DNA of 64,000 nt, taken from Knufia peltigerae. Taxonomy: Eukaryota > Ascomycota > Eurotiomycetes > Chaetothyriales > Trichomeriaceae. The stretch is from positions 234,830 through 298,829 of the forward strand of contig JAPDRN010000030.1 in the NCBI GenBank assembly GCA_030247855.1. The letters run 5' to 3'. The notes under the pieces were generated by a model. It was given only the letters and a program-made list of their open reading frames with translations, was not told where the DNA came from and made no database searches. Position 1 is the first letter of the stretch. Every line of letters starts with the position of its first letter. Made by a program: the position numbers and the translations under genes. Shown one piece after another: positions 34,564 through 45,174 of the stretch.

Positions 34564-35637
34564 ATGTCACGGTATCCTTTCCCATTCGCACGGGCCGCAA
34601 AGCTGGATTCAAGAATCACAATCCCTCGCCCGGTGTACGACCCGGATCTTGTGCAACTACTTGATGCCGCCGCCGTGCCTGAGGAATTCGATCTGGATTT
34701 CATGCGCGGAGGCTCAAGAGACGATCATCAATCCCCTGGGGGCGATTCGGAAAACGCGGCCTGTGACGCGAACACAATCCTCAGGGACATGCCGCATCTG
34801 CTGCATGAAGAGCATTCAATCCCTGGACCTGACAACAACACAGTCATTCTTTCCGTTTTCTCACCAAAGCAATCCGCAATAGCACCACGGCCGGCTCTGT
34901 TTCATATGCATGGAGGTGGCCTGGTCAGCGGAGACCGGTTCACCGGCCTGATGCCAATCATGGACCTGCTTGACGGCGTTGACGCCGTCGTCGTGTCTGT
35001 CGAGTATCGTCTTTCACCAGAATCCCCCCAGCCAAGCGCGAGCGAAGATTGTTACACCGGGCTCGTTTGGATCTCTGAGAACGCCGCAGGCCTGGGAGTA
35101 GACCCGGCAAGGATCGTGCTTTTTGGCGTGTCCGGAGGCGGGATAGTGGCAACAGCGGTATGTCTCATGGCCAGGGACAGAAAATCCCCCTCCGTCCCCA
35201 TCAAGGGTCTGATGTTGTACGCACCTCAAGTCGACGATCGGTGCGAAACCTTGTCGGATCGACAATATGAATACGGGAACCCGACCAATACGAAATGGGT
35301 CCGCGCGTGCTGGGATCTCGTGCTTCCAGGTATCCGCGGGACTGACCGAGTTACACCGTACCAAGCACCAGCTCGAGCCGAAGATTATTCCAATCTACCA
35401 CCGACCTACGTTGACGTTGGCGAGTGCGAGGTCCTCCGCGATCAAGCAGTCCAATTCGCCGCGAGCATGTGGCGGTGTGGATCCAGCTGCGAGCTCCATG
35501 TCTGGCCGGGAGCTTTCCATGTCTTCGAGATGGTCGATGGGTCCAACCACCTGCTCGTCCAGTCAGCCAAGGCAGCAAAAATCAGTTGGTTCCGGAGAAT
35601 GATGACGAGGTCTGAGCCTGTCTCCAAAGGGATGTGA
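34564..35637 (+). CDS. Alpha/beta-hydrolase fold-3 (HSL-type) esterase
   Basis: 357 aa, intronless, first in-frame ATG 34564. Hormone-sensitive-lipase family: oxyanion-hole motif FHMHGGGLVSGDR, VEYRLSPESP, nucleophile elbow FGVSGGGIVAT (GVSGG instead of the commoner GDSAGG), acid region VDVGECEVLRD and catalytic His in WPGAFHVFEMV. All three catalytic positions are present, so it should be active on short acyl or carbamoyl esters. Cytosolic, no signal peptide. It lies between the DJ-1 gene and the isocyanide synthase gene and could act on a cluster product; that is only positional. Confidence 0.88.
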   Translation: MSRYPFPFARAAKLDSRITIPRPVYDPDLVQLLDAAAVPEEFDLDFMRGGSRDDHQSPGGDSENAACDANTILRDMPHLLHEEHSIPGPDNNTVILSVFSPKQSAIAPRPALFHMHGGGLVSGDRFTGLMPIMDLLDGVDAVVVSVEYRLSPESPQPSASEDCYTGLVWISENAAGLGVDPARIVLFGVSGGGIVATAVCLMARDRKSPSVPIKGLMLYAPQVDDRCETLSDRQYEYGNPTNTKWVRACWDLVLPGIRGTDRVTPYQAPARAEDYSNLPPTYVDVGECEVLRDQAVQFAASMWRCGSSCELHVWPGAFHVFEMVDGSNHLLVQSAKAAKISWFRRMMTRSEPVSKGM

Positions 35638-36560
35638 GTTTGAGTATCGGGGAAGGTCGATGACAAATGAAACGGGTCTATTCCAGCTACATCTACATGG
35701 CGACCTGCTGCCAACACGGAGCCAGGGAATCATCTCTGTTTCTTGGTCGTAGATGACAGGTCCAATACCTGAGCCCCGAAAATCCTGAGGTCGAATCCCA
35801 GTGACTATCAAGCCTCAGCCTCGCTATCCCTGTGTATATTCGACAAATCAAAATGCCACAGCTGCCACAGCAGATGAGGCACTGCCTGCGCTCGCACATT
35901 TGCTCGCGCCGCCCTCCTCTTTCTAGTTCTAGTTCCTCGTGTTAGTTATTCCCGTCAATGAGACTCCTGTTGTGAGACCCTGATAGTCACCAATACTTCT
36001 AGTTTTAGTGGTAAGTAGAGAGTGCGAATAGAATTGATTCATTAGGGTTTCCACAGTATTTAGCTCTCGGTAAGCTCGCGATGATAATGCTACCATGTTT
36101 TGCTTTAGTTTGCCTCACTTCATGTCCCAGAGTCGGCAGGGTCATATGAACATTAGCGTTTGTAAACTGCAGCAGTCTCTGGGCAGGAACAGAACGATTT
36201 AGATGAATGTCGAAATCTATCAATAATGGCTGAATTCGTGTCACTTCTAGAGTGGGATGCGTAAAGAACGAGACTCAAAGGCCGTTCTCCTTAGCTCGTC
36301 CTCATCCATAACAACAGCAGCGTAACCAAAAGAGAATACCAGAGACAACAGTACTTCGAGGGCGAATTGATGATTGAGCCTCGTTTGATCTTCAGAGAGG
36401 ATATAGTGGGCGGTGTATAGCTGCAGAGTCTGCAAGCAATTGCCCGTAGATATCTGGTTTGAGATAATCCAGAGGGAGCTGCATCTTTTCCAAGAAAAGA
36501 TATTTATAGTAAGTGCCTAGGCTCGAGTTAGCCATGCTGAGGATCGAAGATAAAGAAGAG
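35638..36560. other. Region downstream of isocyanide synthase fusion
   Basis: About 920 bp. Minus-strand frames at 36392-36574 and 36247-36435 follow the fusion gene and could be extra exons if the GTGAGT near 36570 is used as a donor, but they match neither a PDR transmembrane domain nor another family I know. Treated as 3' UTR. Confidence 0.4.
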
Positions 36561-39095
36561 TTATCCGGACTCACGCTGGAGGTCCCTCACGTCAAGTTGA
36601 GCTACTGCTTGCTGAATTATATCTGAGGCACTGGGATCATTGACCGATTCCAGCTGGCCCGCAAACTTTTCCTTCAGCTGAAGAAGTTTCTTTCTGACAG
36701 CCTTTCGCTCGGGAGAGTTGTTCCAAGTCTCTGACCAGTCTTGTGGACTGTCAGAATCGGCATTGGAGCCGGTGACCTCAAACACCCATTCTACAGGGTT
36801 CTCCTCTGCATTGCGTTGTCTGGCCCCATTTTGTTCGAAGTAGCTGATCACCGTCTTGCAGGAGACACCTATTTTGCCAAAATATAGCTGTTTTCCTCCC
36901 TTTGCCAGCAGAATCAGTCGATCGAAAGACTGCAGAAGCCGTACAGACGGTTGGCTGATGGTACAAAGGATAGCCAAGCCTTTCTGTGCAAGCTTACGCA
37001 GGAGCGCGCATATAGATAGGGCAGCCTGACAGTCCAGTCCTAGGACGGAGCATTTCAAGTCAGCAATCTCGTTCTACAACTGACGCTGATGTCACTGACC
37101 CGAAAGCGGTTGATCGAGCAGGATCAAGGTGGTAGGTTTGGCAGCAAGCTCGATTCCAATCGCCAGTCGTTTTCTTTGTTCGCTATTCAAAACTGCAACA
37201 TGATCAGCACGCGGTAATGTAAGCGACCGAAGCACACACCTTCTCCACCTGTTCCTATGGCTGTATCGGCAAGTGCTTCCATCCCGATGAGGTGAACTAC
37301 TTCCTCAGCATAGGCAATCTTCTCGACGTATGGGGTCGTTTTGGGTTGCCTCAGTATGGCACTGAAGATCAATGCCTCTCTGACGGTCGCGCCAGGGAAC
37401 TGTAAATCAGACTGATATACAACACCGGCCATGTTCTTGGAGGCAATATTTCGAGGCTGGCCATTTACCAGAATATCGCCATGGGCGGCCCCAGAAGTCG
37501 AACGATTGGCCAAGATATCTAGCAGAATGGTTTTACCAGCTCCACTGACGCCCTGAAGGACCGAATTGATCAGTAAAAGTAGAGAGAAGGACAAGGCACC
37601 TACCATCAATGCCGTCAACGTTCCGCCCCTCAGCCACCCATCGACTTGATCTAGAAGTCTTTTTCTCTTGCCGCCACTCTTGACATCATAAGTCAGATCC
37701 TCCCAGTGGACAAAGTTTTCGTTTCTCTCCTGCTCATAATTTTCGCTGACGGTCGGATCTTCAAATTGCACTATGGCGGCCTCGTCTGCCCGATTTGGCT
37801 CTTCTAAGAATTCCTCGTCTGTCATTTCTCGAAAGTAACTTGGACGGCCTTTTTCTTCAACGACTTTCATTCTAGGATTCTCCTTGAAGTCTCCCATTGG
37901 CGCACTCATCCATTCTCCATCAGCCATCAGCGCGACACTGCAGTGCCAAGGTGTCGTGAACCCCGTTTTGGTGTTCAGCAAACTCATGGAGACTTTGTGC
38001 TCTCCGGTAGACTGATGAATTGAAAGTCGTAGATGATTTGGGAAGTTCTGTTTGATCGCGCCCGCAAAAGCCTATTCCCGAAGGCAAGTGTTAGAAACTT
38101 GGGCCTTAAGGTCTCTTACTTTGTTATACCTACGTAGCCTCGAACAAGCATTTGCTTGGCCAAATACTTCGTCTCCCTTTTGTATGTATTGCTGGTCCGC
38201 GTTCCCCCAAGTGTGTAAATGTGTCGCAAGTCTGACATCAAGAACCTTCGGTAACCTTGATAAGTCAGTCGGGTATCTTCGTCATCAGCAATTAGCTGAT
38301 CTACGTCCAGGCCTTCTTTCCCAAATTTGTTGAGAATGAAACGACGGAAGTTAGTAGCGTTAGCGACGTAGGAAATCTCGTCCAAGGAGTCCGGTAATTT
38401 GAAATCCACAAAGTCTCTCAATCTAGAGAATCCGATATTGGTGAATCCCTTTTCGACGGCCATTTCTCGAAGAGCTTGTCCATAATGCCAAGTGTCTCTA
38501 TCCGAAATGCCTAGCAGATCTATAGCTCCACATTAACGAGTTTCAATGGCAAAGTATCATGGGACGAACCGTTGTAGACAAGCCCATCCGAAATAATGAC
38601 AACATGAGCCCCCGGTGCATATATGTCCTCAATGCGCCTACACATGTTGTGCAACCTGGCCAAGGCGATCTCCTCGGCCTTGTCGGGCAGGAAACCGAGA
38701 GCCTTGTAGACTTTGTTCGCCGATTTGAAGGGGAATGCTGGAAGACACATATCGATGCGGACTCCTGCTTCGACAAACTTGTTGAGAACCGATATAAACT
38801 TGGGTCTCCCAGCCTCAAGCCGATCTCGACAGTTGTCAAATTTGTTCAACGCGTAGTCGAAGATGACTTCCAAGATATCGGTGGAGATGACGGTAATCGA
38901 GACATCCTCTTCATCAGAAGTTAGTGTGCTCGAGATCGTGTTTACCATGCTCCCGGTATTCTGCGGTATGATGTTGAATGGCACCAGACTTTCGACAGAG
39001 GCATTAGGGGTTACATTCTGACCGGAAATGGGAGGGCATCCATTGCTTAGCACATGGCTGTTCGTCATCAAATCAGTATCCGCAGTAAAAGCCAT
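36561..39095 (-). CDS. Isocyanide synthase (DIT1/PvcA) fused to a lone ABC nucleotide-binding domain
   Basis: Six exons (38570-39095, 38134-38519, 37604-38071, 37240-37552, 37100-37192, 36561-37039), all junctions in phase, 754 aa. Residues about 80-385 are a DIT1/PvcA domain, which makes isocyanides from amino acids: RPKFISVLNKF, ALARLHNMC, HVVIISDGLVYN, GFSRLRDF, TPWHCSVALM and GRPSYFRE. Without a stop the third exon runs on (residues 385-422 linker) into an NBD resembling the second NBD of PDR transporters: FVHWEDLTYDV, Walker A GVSGAGKT (461-468), signature LNSEQRK (566-572), Walker B LILLDQP. The catalytic Glu is Gln592 and the H-loop His is Ser624, so ATP hydrolysis is doubtful. No transmembrane domain follows; the frame ends after VRDLQRESG. 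Start ATG 39095. Confidence 0.82.
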
Positions 39096-39773
39096 ATTTT
39101 GATGATATGAAGAGCAATTTGAAGGTTCAAGAGATTTGATCCTCTGCAGTCGTCCAACTGATAATTTGAGAGCACAACAAGATTGCTGGTGATGATTTCT
39201 CCCAGTGAAATGTAGGGCAGGACCTGGTGCGTATAGCACGTGCTGCGGCCACAGACAGACCACACCTGTCGATTCCAGTTAAAAGGGTCTGAGGACCCGA
39301 GCAGACCCACACCAGGCAGAAACATGCTCATTGTGCACCGGCTCTTACAGGGTACATACATCAAGGATGTTACATTGCATAAGAAGCGACCCACATCATA
39401 ATCCGTATCCTTTTAATTCTAAATTAGTCTCAAAGCCAAGGGATATGCTTTGCGTTACACTAAATATGCAGCGAGCGGAATGATCCTCTCCCCTGATCCA
39501 GATTAGAAGCATGGGAGACGTGGCCTCTCGCATGACCTCAGGGACGGCAGCAGAGTTGCGAAGTGGAATGAGCAGCAACCGGAAGACGGACCTCGGAGCA
39601 TGGTTAGAAGCTGATCCAAGCTAGGGGAGTGCACATTGCCTGGTTCTGAAAGTGTGATTCCATAAGTTGTCGACAGAGCCCATCATCACATTGTCGATCT
39701 TCGACCTCTTTCCATTTGCTCTTTGGAACTCAAGAGATCAAGGCAACCGGTATTTCCACATCCATCAACTGCA
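39096..39773. promoter_or_regulatory. Divergent promoter of isocyanide synthase and NRPS-like genes
   Basis: 678 bp shared by the two core biosynthetic genes. TGCTCA cores lie at 39325-39330 and, inverted, at 39569-39574, and TTTGCTC, the yeast Mac1-type copper element core, at 39715-39721. By themselves these short matches are not significant; they gain weight from the array at 43.9-44.5 kb. Confidence 0.45.
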
Positions 39774-42700
39774 ATGGCTAGTGAAAAGCACCCAAAATAC
39801 GGCAAAAGGCTGCTTCCTCAGATCTTGGATGGCCTGGCTCTTACTGAACCTGATCGAATAGTATACTCTTTGGCATCATTTCGAAATGATGCTCCGCATT
39901 TCCGGACCATTACTGCTTGTCTGTTTGCAAAAGCGGTTGACAAGACCGCTTGGTGGCTCTATAATCAAACCAGAGAACAAAGGCAATCTCACAACGAAGG
40001 CACTGATGAAAGTCGTGGCAAAACCAACAAGAGGATCTTGACAATAGGTTATATTGGCCCTCGTAAGTTAGAAACAAGACCTTGTGAGAAAAGCCTCCTG
40101 CATACTAACACGAGCGAAGATGATCTCCGGCATATTCTTCTGATCTATGGCGCCATCAAGGCTAACTGCGCAGTGAGTTTCTCAGTACCACGACTTCATT
40201 GTAGAGGAGCCAGCTCAGATTCCCTTAATCTAGGCCTTGTTTCTATCGCCCAAAAACAATGTTGAAGGTGCTTCAGCAGTTCTCAATGCAGCCAAATGCG
40301 ATGTTTGGGTTAAGCCGTGGGAACAACCAGCGCTCCCTTTGGTCGAGGGATTCACATCGTCAAAGCCCATGGTGATACTTCAATTACCTGGATTGGAAGA
40401 GCTTCTCGATGCTGAAACTGCTGAGCCATTTCCGTTCCAGAAGACCTTTGAAGAAGCCGTAGATGAGCCATTTTGTATCACACATACGTCTGGCACCACG
40501 GGGATTCCAAAACCGATCTCCTGGACACATGGGCTGATTGGTACTTTGGACGCTGTACGCTTGCTTCCTCCGACGGAGGGGGATCATGGACTGGCCCCGT
40601 GGACTGATAATTGGAATGAAGGAGATACGATCTACTCGTCATTTCCAATGAGTCATGTTAGTTACTCCTCCCTACCATTCACCTTGCTCCAGCCTGGGCT
40701 GGCAGAACTCAAATCAAAGATGAATGCTGATTCTTTCGAAACATCAGGGTGCTGGCATGCTGATGGACATTGTCGTGCCTGCATTCTTCAAGCTACATTG
40801 CATCTTGGGTCCGCCTGAAGCTTTGCCCAACATGGCGCTCATGGAAAATCTTGTGGATCACGCAAAAATCGACATCTGGCATATGATTCCATCCTTGGCC
40901 GATGAACTAGGCGAAACTTCAGAGCTTTTGGCAAAGTTCGCCTCTTCTAAGTTCATTTGTGTATCCGGTGGTAAGCAATACGCAAATCCACTTATCATAT
41001 TGCTCATTAAACTCACTTCGGCATGATTTCAGGTCCTGTCAGTGCGGCTATCGTCAAAAAAGTCAACGACGTCGTAAGAGTCATGAACCTGACCGGAACT
41101 ACTGAAGGCTTGTTCATGGGCAATCTTTGGCCAGAGAGAGAAGACTGGCATTGGTTTGCCTTTCATCCTCTCGCAGGCTTCGAATTCAAGGAAATCGAAC
41201 CGGGTATTTATGAGCACTGGGTGCACCGAAAATCTCAATGGGACTTATTCCAAGGCGTATTCTATACTTTCCCCGACCAAGAGTCTGTGAACCTCAAAGA
41301 CCTCTATATACGACATCCCTCCAAGCCATACTTATATGCCTACAAAGGAAGGAGTGATGACGCAGTGGTTTTGTCCAACGGATACAAGATCGCTCCATTA
41401 GACACAGAAGCATTGATCACAACACATCCTGCAGTTGATGGCTGCCTAGTCATTGGGATGGGCAAACCGCAGGCAGGTTTGCTGATCCAACTCAAAGATC
41501 CTTCAACGCGGAACAATGAGTTGTTTGATAGCATTTGGGAAATCGTGGAACGGGCGAATCATTCTGGTTTCCAAAAGGTCAGGCTCCAACGAGACTATAT
41601 TGCTTTTGCAGAGCCAAACAAGCCCTTCATTCGTACGGACAAGTCAACGATCAAGCGCCGAGCCACTTTGGAACTCTATGCAGAATTCATTGATCGCTTT
41701 TACGCCACAAGAGATGAAGGAGCACTCAACGAAGAATTCGATGTCTACAAAATAGACGCAACTTCAGAGGAAACCATTCTTGATTCGGTTCGGAAAGTAT
41801 TGTCTTCGATAATCCCCGAAGTCCAAGCTGCATCACCGGACGAAAATGTCTTCGACATGGGGCTGGATTCTCTTCTGGTATATCACTCTATAAGAGTCAT
41901 TCGAGCAGCTACCGGTTTGAAAGAAAAACTTGCTGCTAGACATCTATATGGAAATCCAACGCTTTCAAAGTTTTCGGCATTCCTCGCAACACTAATACAA
42001 CAGGAAACGAAAGACAAGACAGATTTTCCGACCAATGAACTTACAAATGGAGAAGTCGACCGCCCAAGTGGAAGCACAATTCAGCAGCCGACAAATGATT
42101 CGACCAAGGAACATGGTCTTCTGAGAGCAATACAGGAACACAAGCGGCGGATAGGCTTCAAAATGAATCCATTCGATGCAGTGAATCCAAACCACTATAT
42201 GGGTTTCACCTTCTTCTTCGCCTTGCCTCCGGGTACCGGCGCTCAAGATGCCTTCAAAGGTCTCCAAGATGGTTTATGCCGTGCATTCCAAATCATCCCA
42301 GAGCTTGATGGAAAAATGATGCACGCTCCCGAACACGAGTTCGGCTACAGGAAAGGCGAATACTCCATCACAATCCCCCCTCGTTCAATGGCAGCTACTT
42401 CTAATCCCAGACAGCTCCTCTACAAGGATATGAAGCACATTCTTCCTTCTTTCCAAGAGATGCGAGACAGCGGTTTCTCACGTTCTCTCTTTGCAGACAG
42501 AACCGTTCTTGATTGCTATCCCTTCCCAGATATGCCCGCCGACCTCCTGGTCGCTCATGCGAACTTCGTTGAAGGCGGATGCATTCTAGCAACAAACTTC
42601 ATACACACTTGCTTTGATGGTTTAGGCGCCTTGATAGCACTCAAGGTCTGGGCCGAGTGCTGCAGGTACGTGCAAGGAGATTCTTCATCAACATGTGATT

Positions 42701-43692
42701 GGTATGACCCAGAGAGTTTCAATCACAGTCTGCCCGAAATTCTCTACCAGAGCGAGGGGTACTCCAAAGCCACTCACGAAGTTGACCCGGTTGTGTGGGA
42801 CTTCTTGCCATTCTTTCCACCGGATGAGGTGGTTCAAGCCCGCGACCGCAAGATCAAGACAAGCTCTAAAGAGCTCTCTCTGGACTTTCCAAGACCGGTC
42901 TATCGACGCCAGCCTAGATGGCCCGCGGCGCCTTCAGACCGTTCTTTGGCCAGTACGTTCTTTTTGATCTCCCGCGAGAATCTGCAAAAGCTCAAACACG
43001 ATGTGAGCTCGCACCCAGATGTCAGGAGCAAGAGCGTATCGACCAGCGACATCGTCCAGGCATTTCTATGGCGCACAGCCATCAGGGCACGATATCTGGT
43101 GGCCAAAGAAGTCCGAGGCCAAAGTTTTGGGCCGGATGAAATGTCCATTTTGGAGATACCCATCGACGGCAGGCTGTACTTCTCCTCACGATTGCCTTCG
43201 TCTTACATGGGCAGCTTACTCATTATGAGTCGGACAATGATGCCTATTGAAGATCTGTGTTCGCCAGACACCAGCCTGGCCACGGTTGCCTCTCTGATCC
43301 GCAGAACAATAGCCCGAGTCAACACTGCCTTGGTTCATGATGCCTTCACTCTCTTGCGATCGATGACGGATTATACCAAGCCGGCGACTGCGAACATGGG
43401 TCTGGAGCACATGAACGAGATGATTTCCAACATGATCTTGTGGCAACCCGAAGACAATCTCTCCTCTTTTGGCGAGGGCATCTTCGCTGGGGGCAGGCCG
43501 GAAGCTGTCTGGCCACAGATTGAGCGTGGGCATCGGCGTTTTAGATTTTCACTCATCCACCCCTTGAGAGCAGACGGCGGTGTCGAGCTTGAAGTGGGCA
43601 CCTTACCGGAAGAGCTGAAGATGCTGCAGGTTGATGAACACTTCACTAAGTATGCCAGGCTTCTGGACATCAGGCCAGGAACAGGATGGTAA
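39774..43692 (+). CDS. NRPS-like enzyme: adenylation - carrier - acyltransferase
   Basis: Five exons (39774-40062, 40120-40172, 40234-40656, 40748-40970, 41033-43692) in phase, 1215 aa. Residues about 20-530 form an adenylation domain: ITHTSGTTGIPKPISWTHG (A3, about 196-214), SFPMSHGAGMLMDIV across a splice, MNLTGTTEGLF, YKGRSDDAVVLSNGYKI. A carrier domain follows with FDMGLDSLL (phosphopantetheine Ser about 608). The C-terminal half is an acyltransferase of the trichothecene-acetyltransferase/BAHD-like type with HTCFD (HxxxD, about 853) and SFGEGIFAGGRPEA near the end. There is no condensation or reductase domain. A-T-transferase downstream of an isocyanide synthase domain is the layout of CrmA of Aspergillus fumigatus; here the synthase is a separate divergent gene. 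Start ATG 39774 follows TGCA. Confidence 0.85.
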
Positions 43693-43942
43693 ACTGATGT
43701 AGTTGAGAGTCCATCCACCAGTGCTATTGGTGGAGAGTTATCGTGCGGACTAGTGCTTGGCTACAAGTATATTATCTCAAGGGTATTGTACTCCGTATAG
43801 CTCCACTTGGGGCGGTGCTAAGACAGATGATGTACTCCGTACTCTGCAATGATCCCCACTTTTCGAACCAAACCTCATAAGGTAAATACTGCACTCGTAT
43901 ACTGTAGACGGAGCTGGCCAAACATGTCCTTGAGTCATTGCA

Positions 43943-43950
43943 TGTGCTCA
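43943..43950 (+). promoter_or_regulatory. TGTGCTCA, Mac1-type copper-response element candidate
   Basis: Exact TGTGCTCA, the 8-mer that I recall being reported as the binding site of copper regulator Mac1 in Aspergillus fumigatus. It heads a cluster of TGAGCA/TGCTCA cores: 44032, 44177 (as TGAGCACG, one mismatch to the inverse 8-mer), 44202, 44280 and 44448. Confidence 0.45.
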
Positions 43951-43990
43951 CTTTGTCTATCAAGAGGATCGCTTCTGCCCCAATTCCCAA

Positions 43991-44490
43991 TGTGCAGAAT
44001 AGCTGGGCACGATGCCCGACAGCGTGGAACCTGAGCAAGTTTTCAATTCCTGCAGGTTCTCAAGATAGGGCCTGCAACTAGGTCCCGTCTATTGCATTAT
44101 GGTGGAACATAAGCAAGTTTTCATTCACTGTAGATGCAACATTCCTTTCATCCCGGCCTTTGGTGTGCAAAGAATCTGAGCACGTTCGGCAGCATGGAGA
44201 ATGAGCAAGTTTTCATTCCCCGTAAAGTTCAACATAAACCCTGTAACCAGACCCCGGTCTACTGCATTATAGTGGAATATGAGCAGGCTTTCGTTCAATA
44301 TACCTCGGAGATGTAACATTCCTCCCGCTATAGCCCCTGGCGTACAGAAATCTGACCACGATGTTCGAGAGCGTGGAGCATGAGCGAGTTCATTTTGTCT
44401 TGATACAGCCTGCAGGTAGGCCCGGTCCTCTGCAGTGTAGTGGAATATGAGCAAGTTTCCATTCACTGTAGATAGAAATTCAGAGCTATA
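43991..44490. repeat. Diverged tandem repeat, about 3 x 175 bp
   Basis: Three diverged units start near 43991, 44164 and 44341. Each begins with a TGTGCA/GTACAGAA-like block, then a TGAGCAAGTTTTCATTC-like block, a GCATTATAGTGGAA-like block and a second GAGCAAG block. The minus strand stays open through the array (44125-44517), but its product is just the repeat translated, so I do not call it a gene. Confidence 0.7.
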
Positions 44491-45174
44491 GACAGCAGAT
44501 AGGTCATCCTTCTGCACTGGAGTACGATAAAGTTTAGCCTCCGCGATACAAAATCGGCAATCGAGATAGCGGACACATCACTGTCATATACAATGTAACA
44601 TCGGCGTTGTTTATTCTACAGCCGATGTTTGGTTGGCGGCCACCGTATTATCCCGACCACATTGTTCAGTTTTCTCAGATACTTACCAGGATCGGTGCCT
44701 CGGGTTCGAAGTCATCAGACAGTTGCAGCAGGCGTGTCCATGTTATGTAGACGCGTGTAATTGTCTCAATTTCCTCTTGCTACACATAGTCCTGGAGGGG
44801 AGAGTTCGTCGAACAAAGGAATTCAGATCCCCAAGGTCGCAAAACACCATTCGGAATACCCTCTGTTAATCATTCTTTCCATGCAATAAGACTTCTGATT
44901 TCAAAGCTCGTTATGTCTGTCAACGAAACGTCAAAGGACACGTCCTTAAATCACCTCGATGGACAAAGCAATCCTTCGAAAGCTTCCACCCAGGATGAGG
45001 GTCTGCCACCAACGAGATTCGTTAGAGACAAAAGCTGAGTAAATCACAGAATCAGCCGACAGGAACAAATCTGTCATCAAAGGTGGAACTAATATTTCGG
45101 ACAGCGAGTATCAAGGCAAAGATTCAAAAGCTGGCAGTGACGACGAGAGTGCATATGCAACTGGAGTGAAATTA

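Larger units (their letters stand above)
43693..45174. promoter_or_regulatory. Upstream region of the MFS exporter with repeat array
   Basis: About 1.5 kb. It contains two TACTCCGTA motif copies (43789, 43833), one TGTGCTCA and a diverged tandem repeat (both listed separately), then the ill-defined 5' end of the exporter gene. Confidence 0.5.

Noticed and set aside
36561..37240. Full-length PDR ABC transporter
   Set aside because: No transmembrane domain follows or precedes the NBD within the transcript; the upstream part is isocyanide synthase.
44125..44517. 130-codon open frame on the minus strand with internally repeated peptides (NLLIFHY-type)
   Set aside because: It is only the translation of the diverged tandem DNA repeat; repeat units have indels relative to each other and no codon-level conservation is evident.
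44690..44725. GGTTCGAAGTC resembling a tRNA B box
   Set aside because: No paired T-stem, no A box and no acceptor stem around it.
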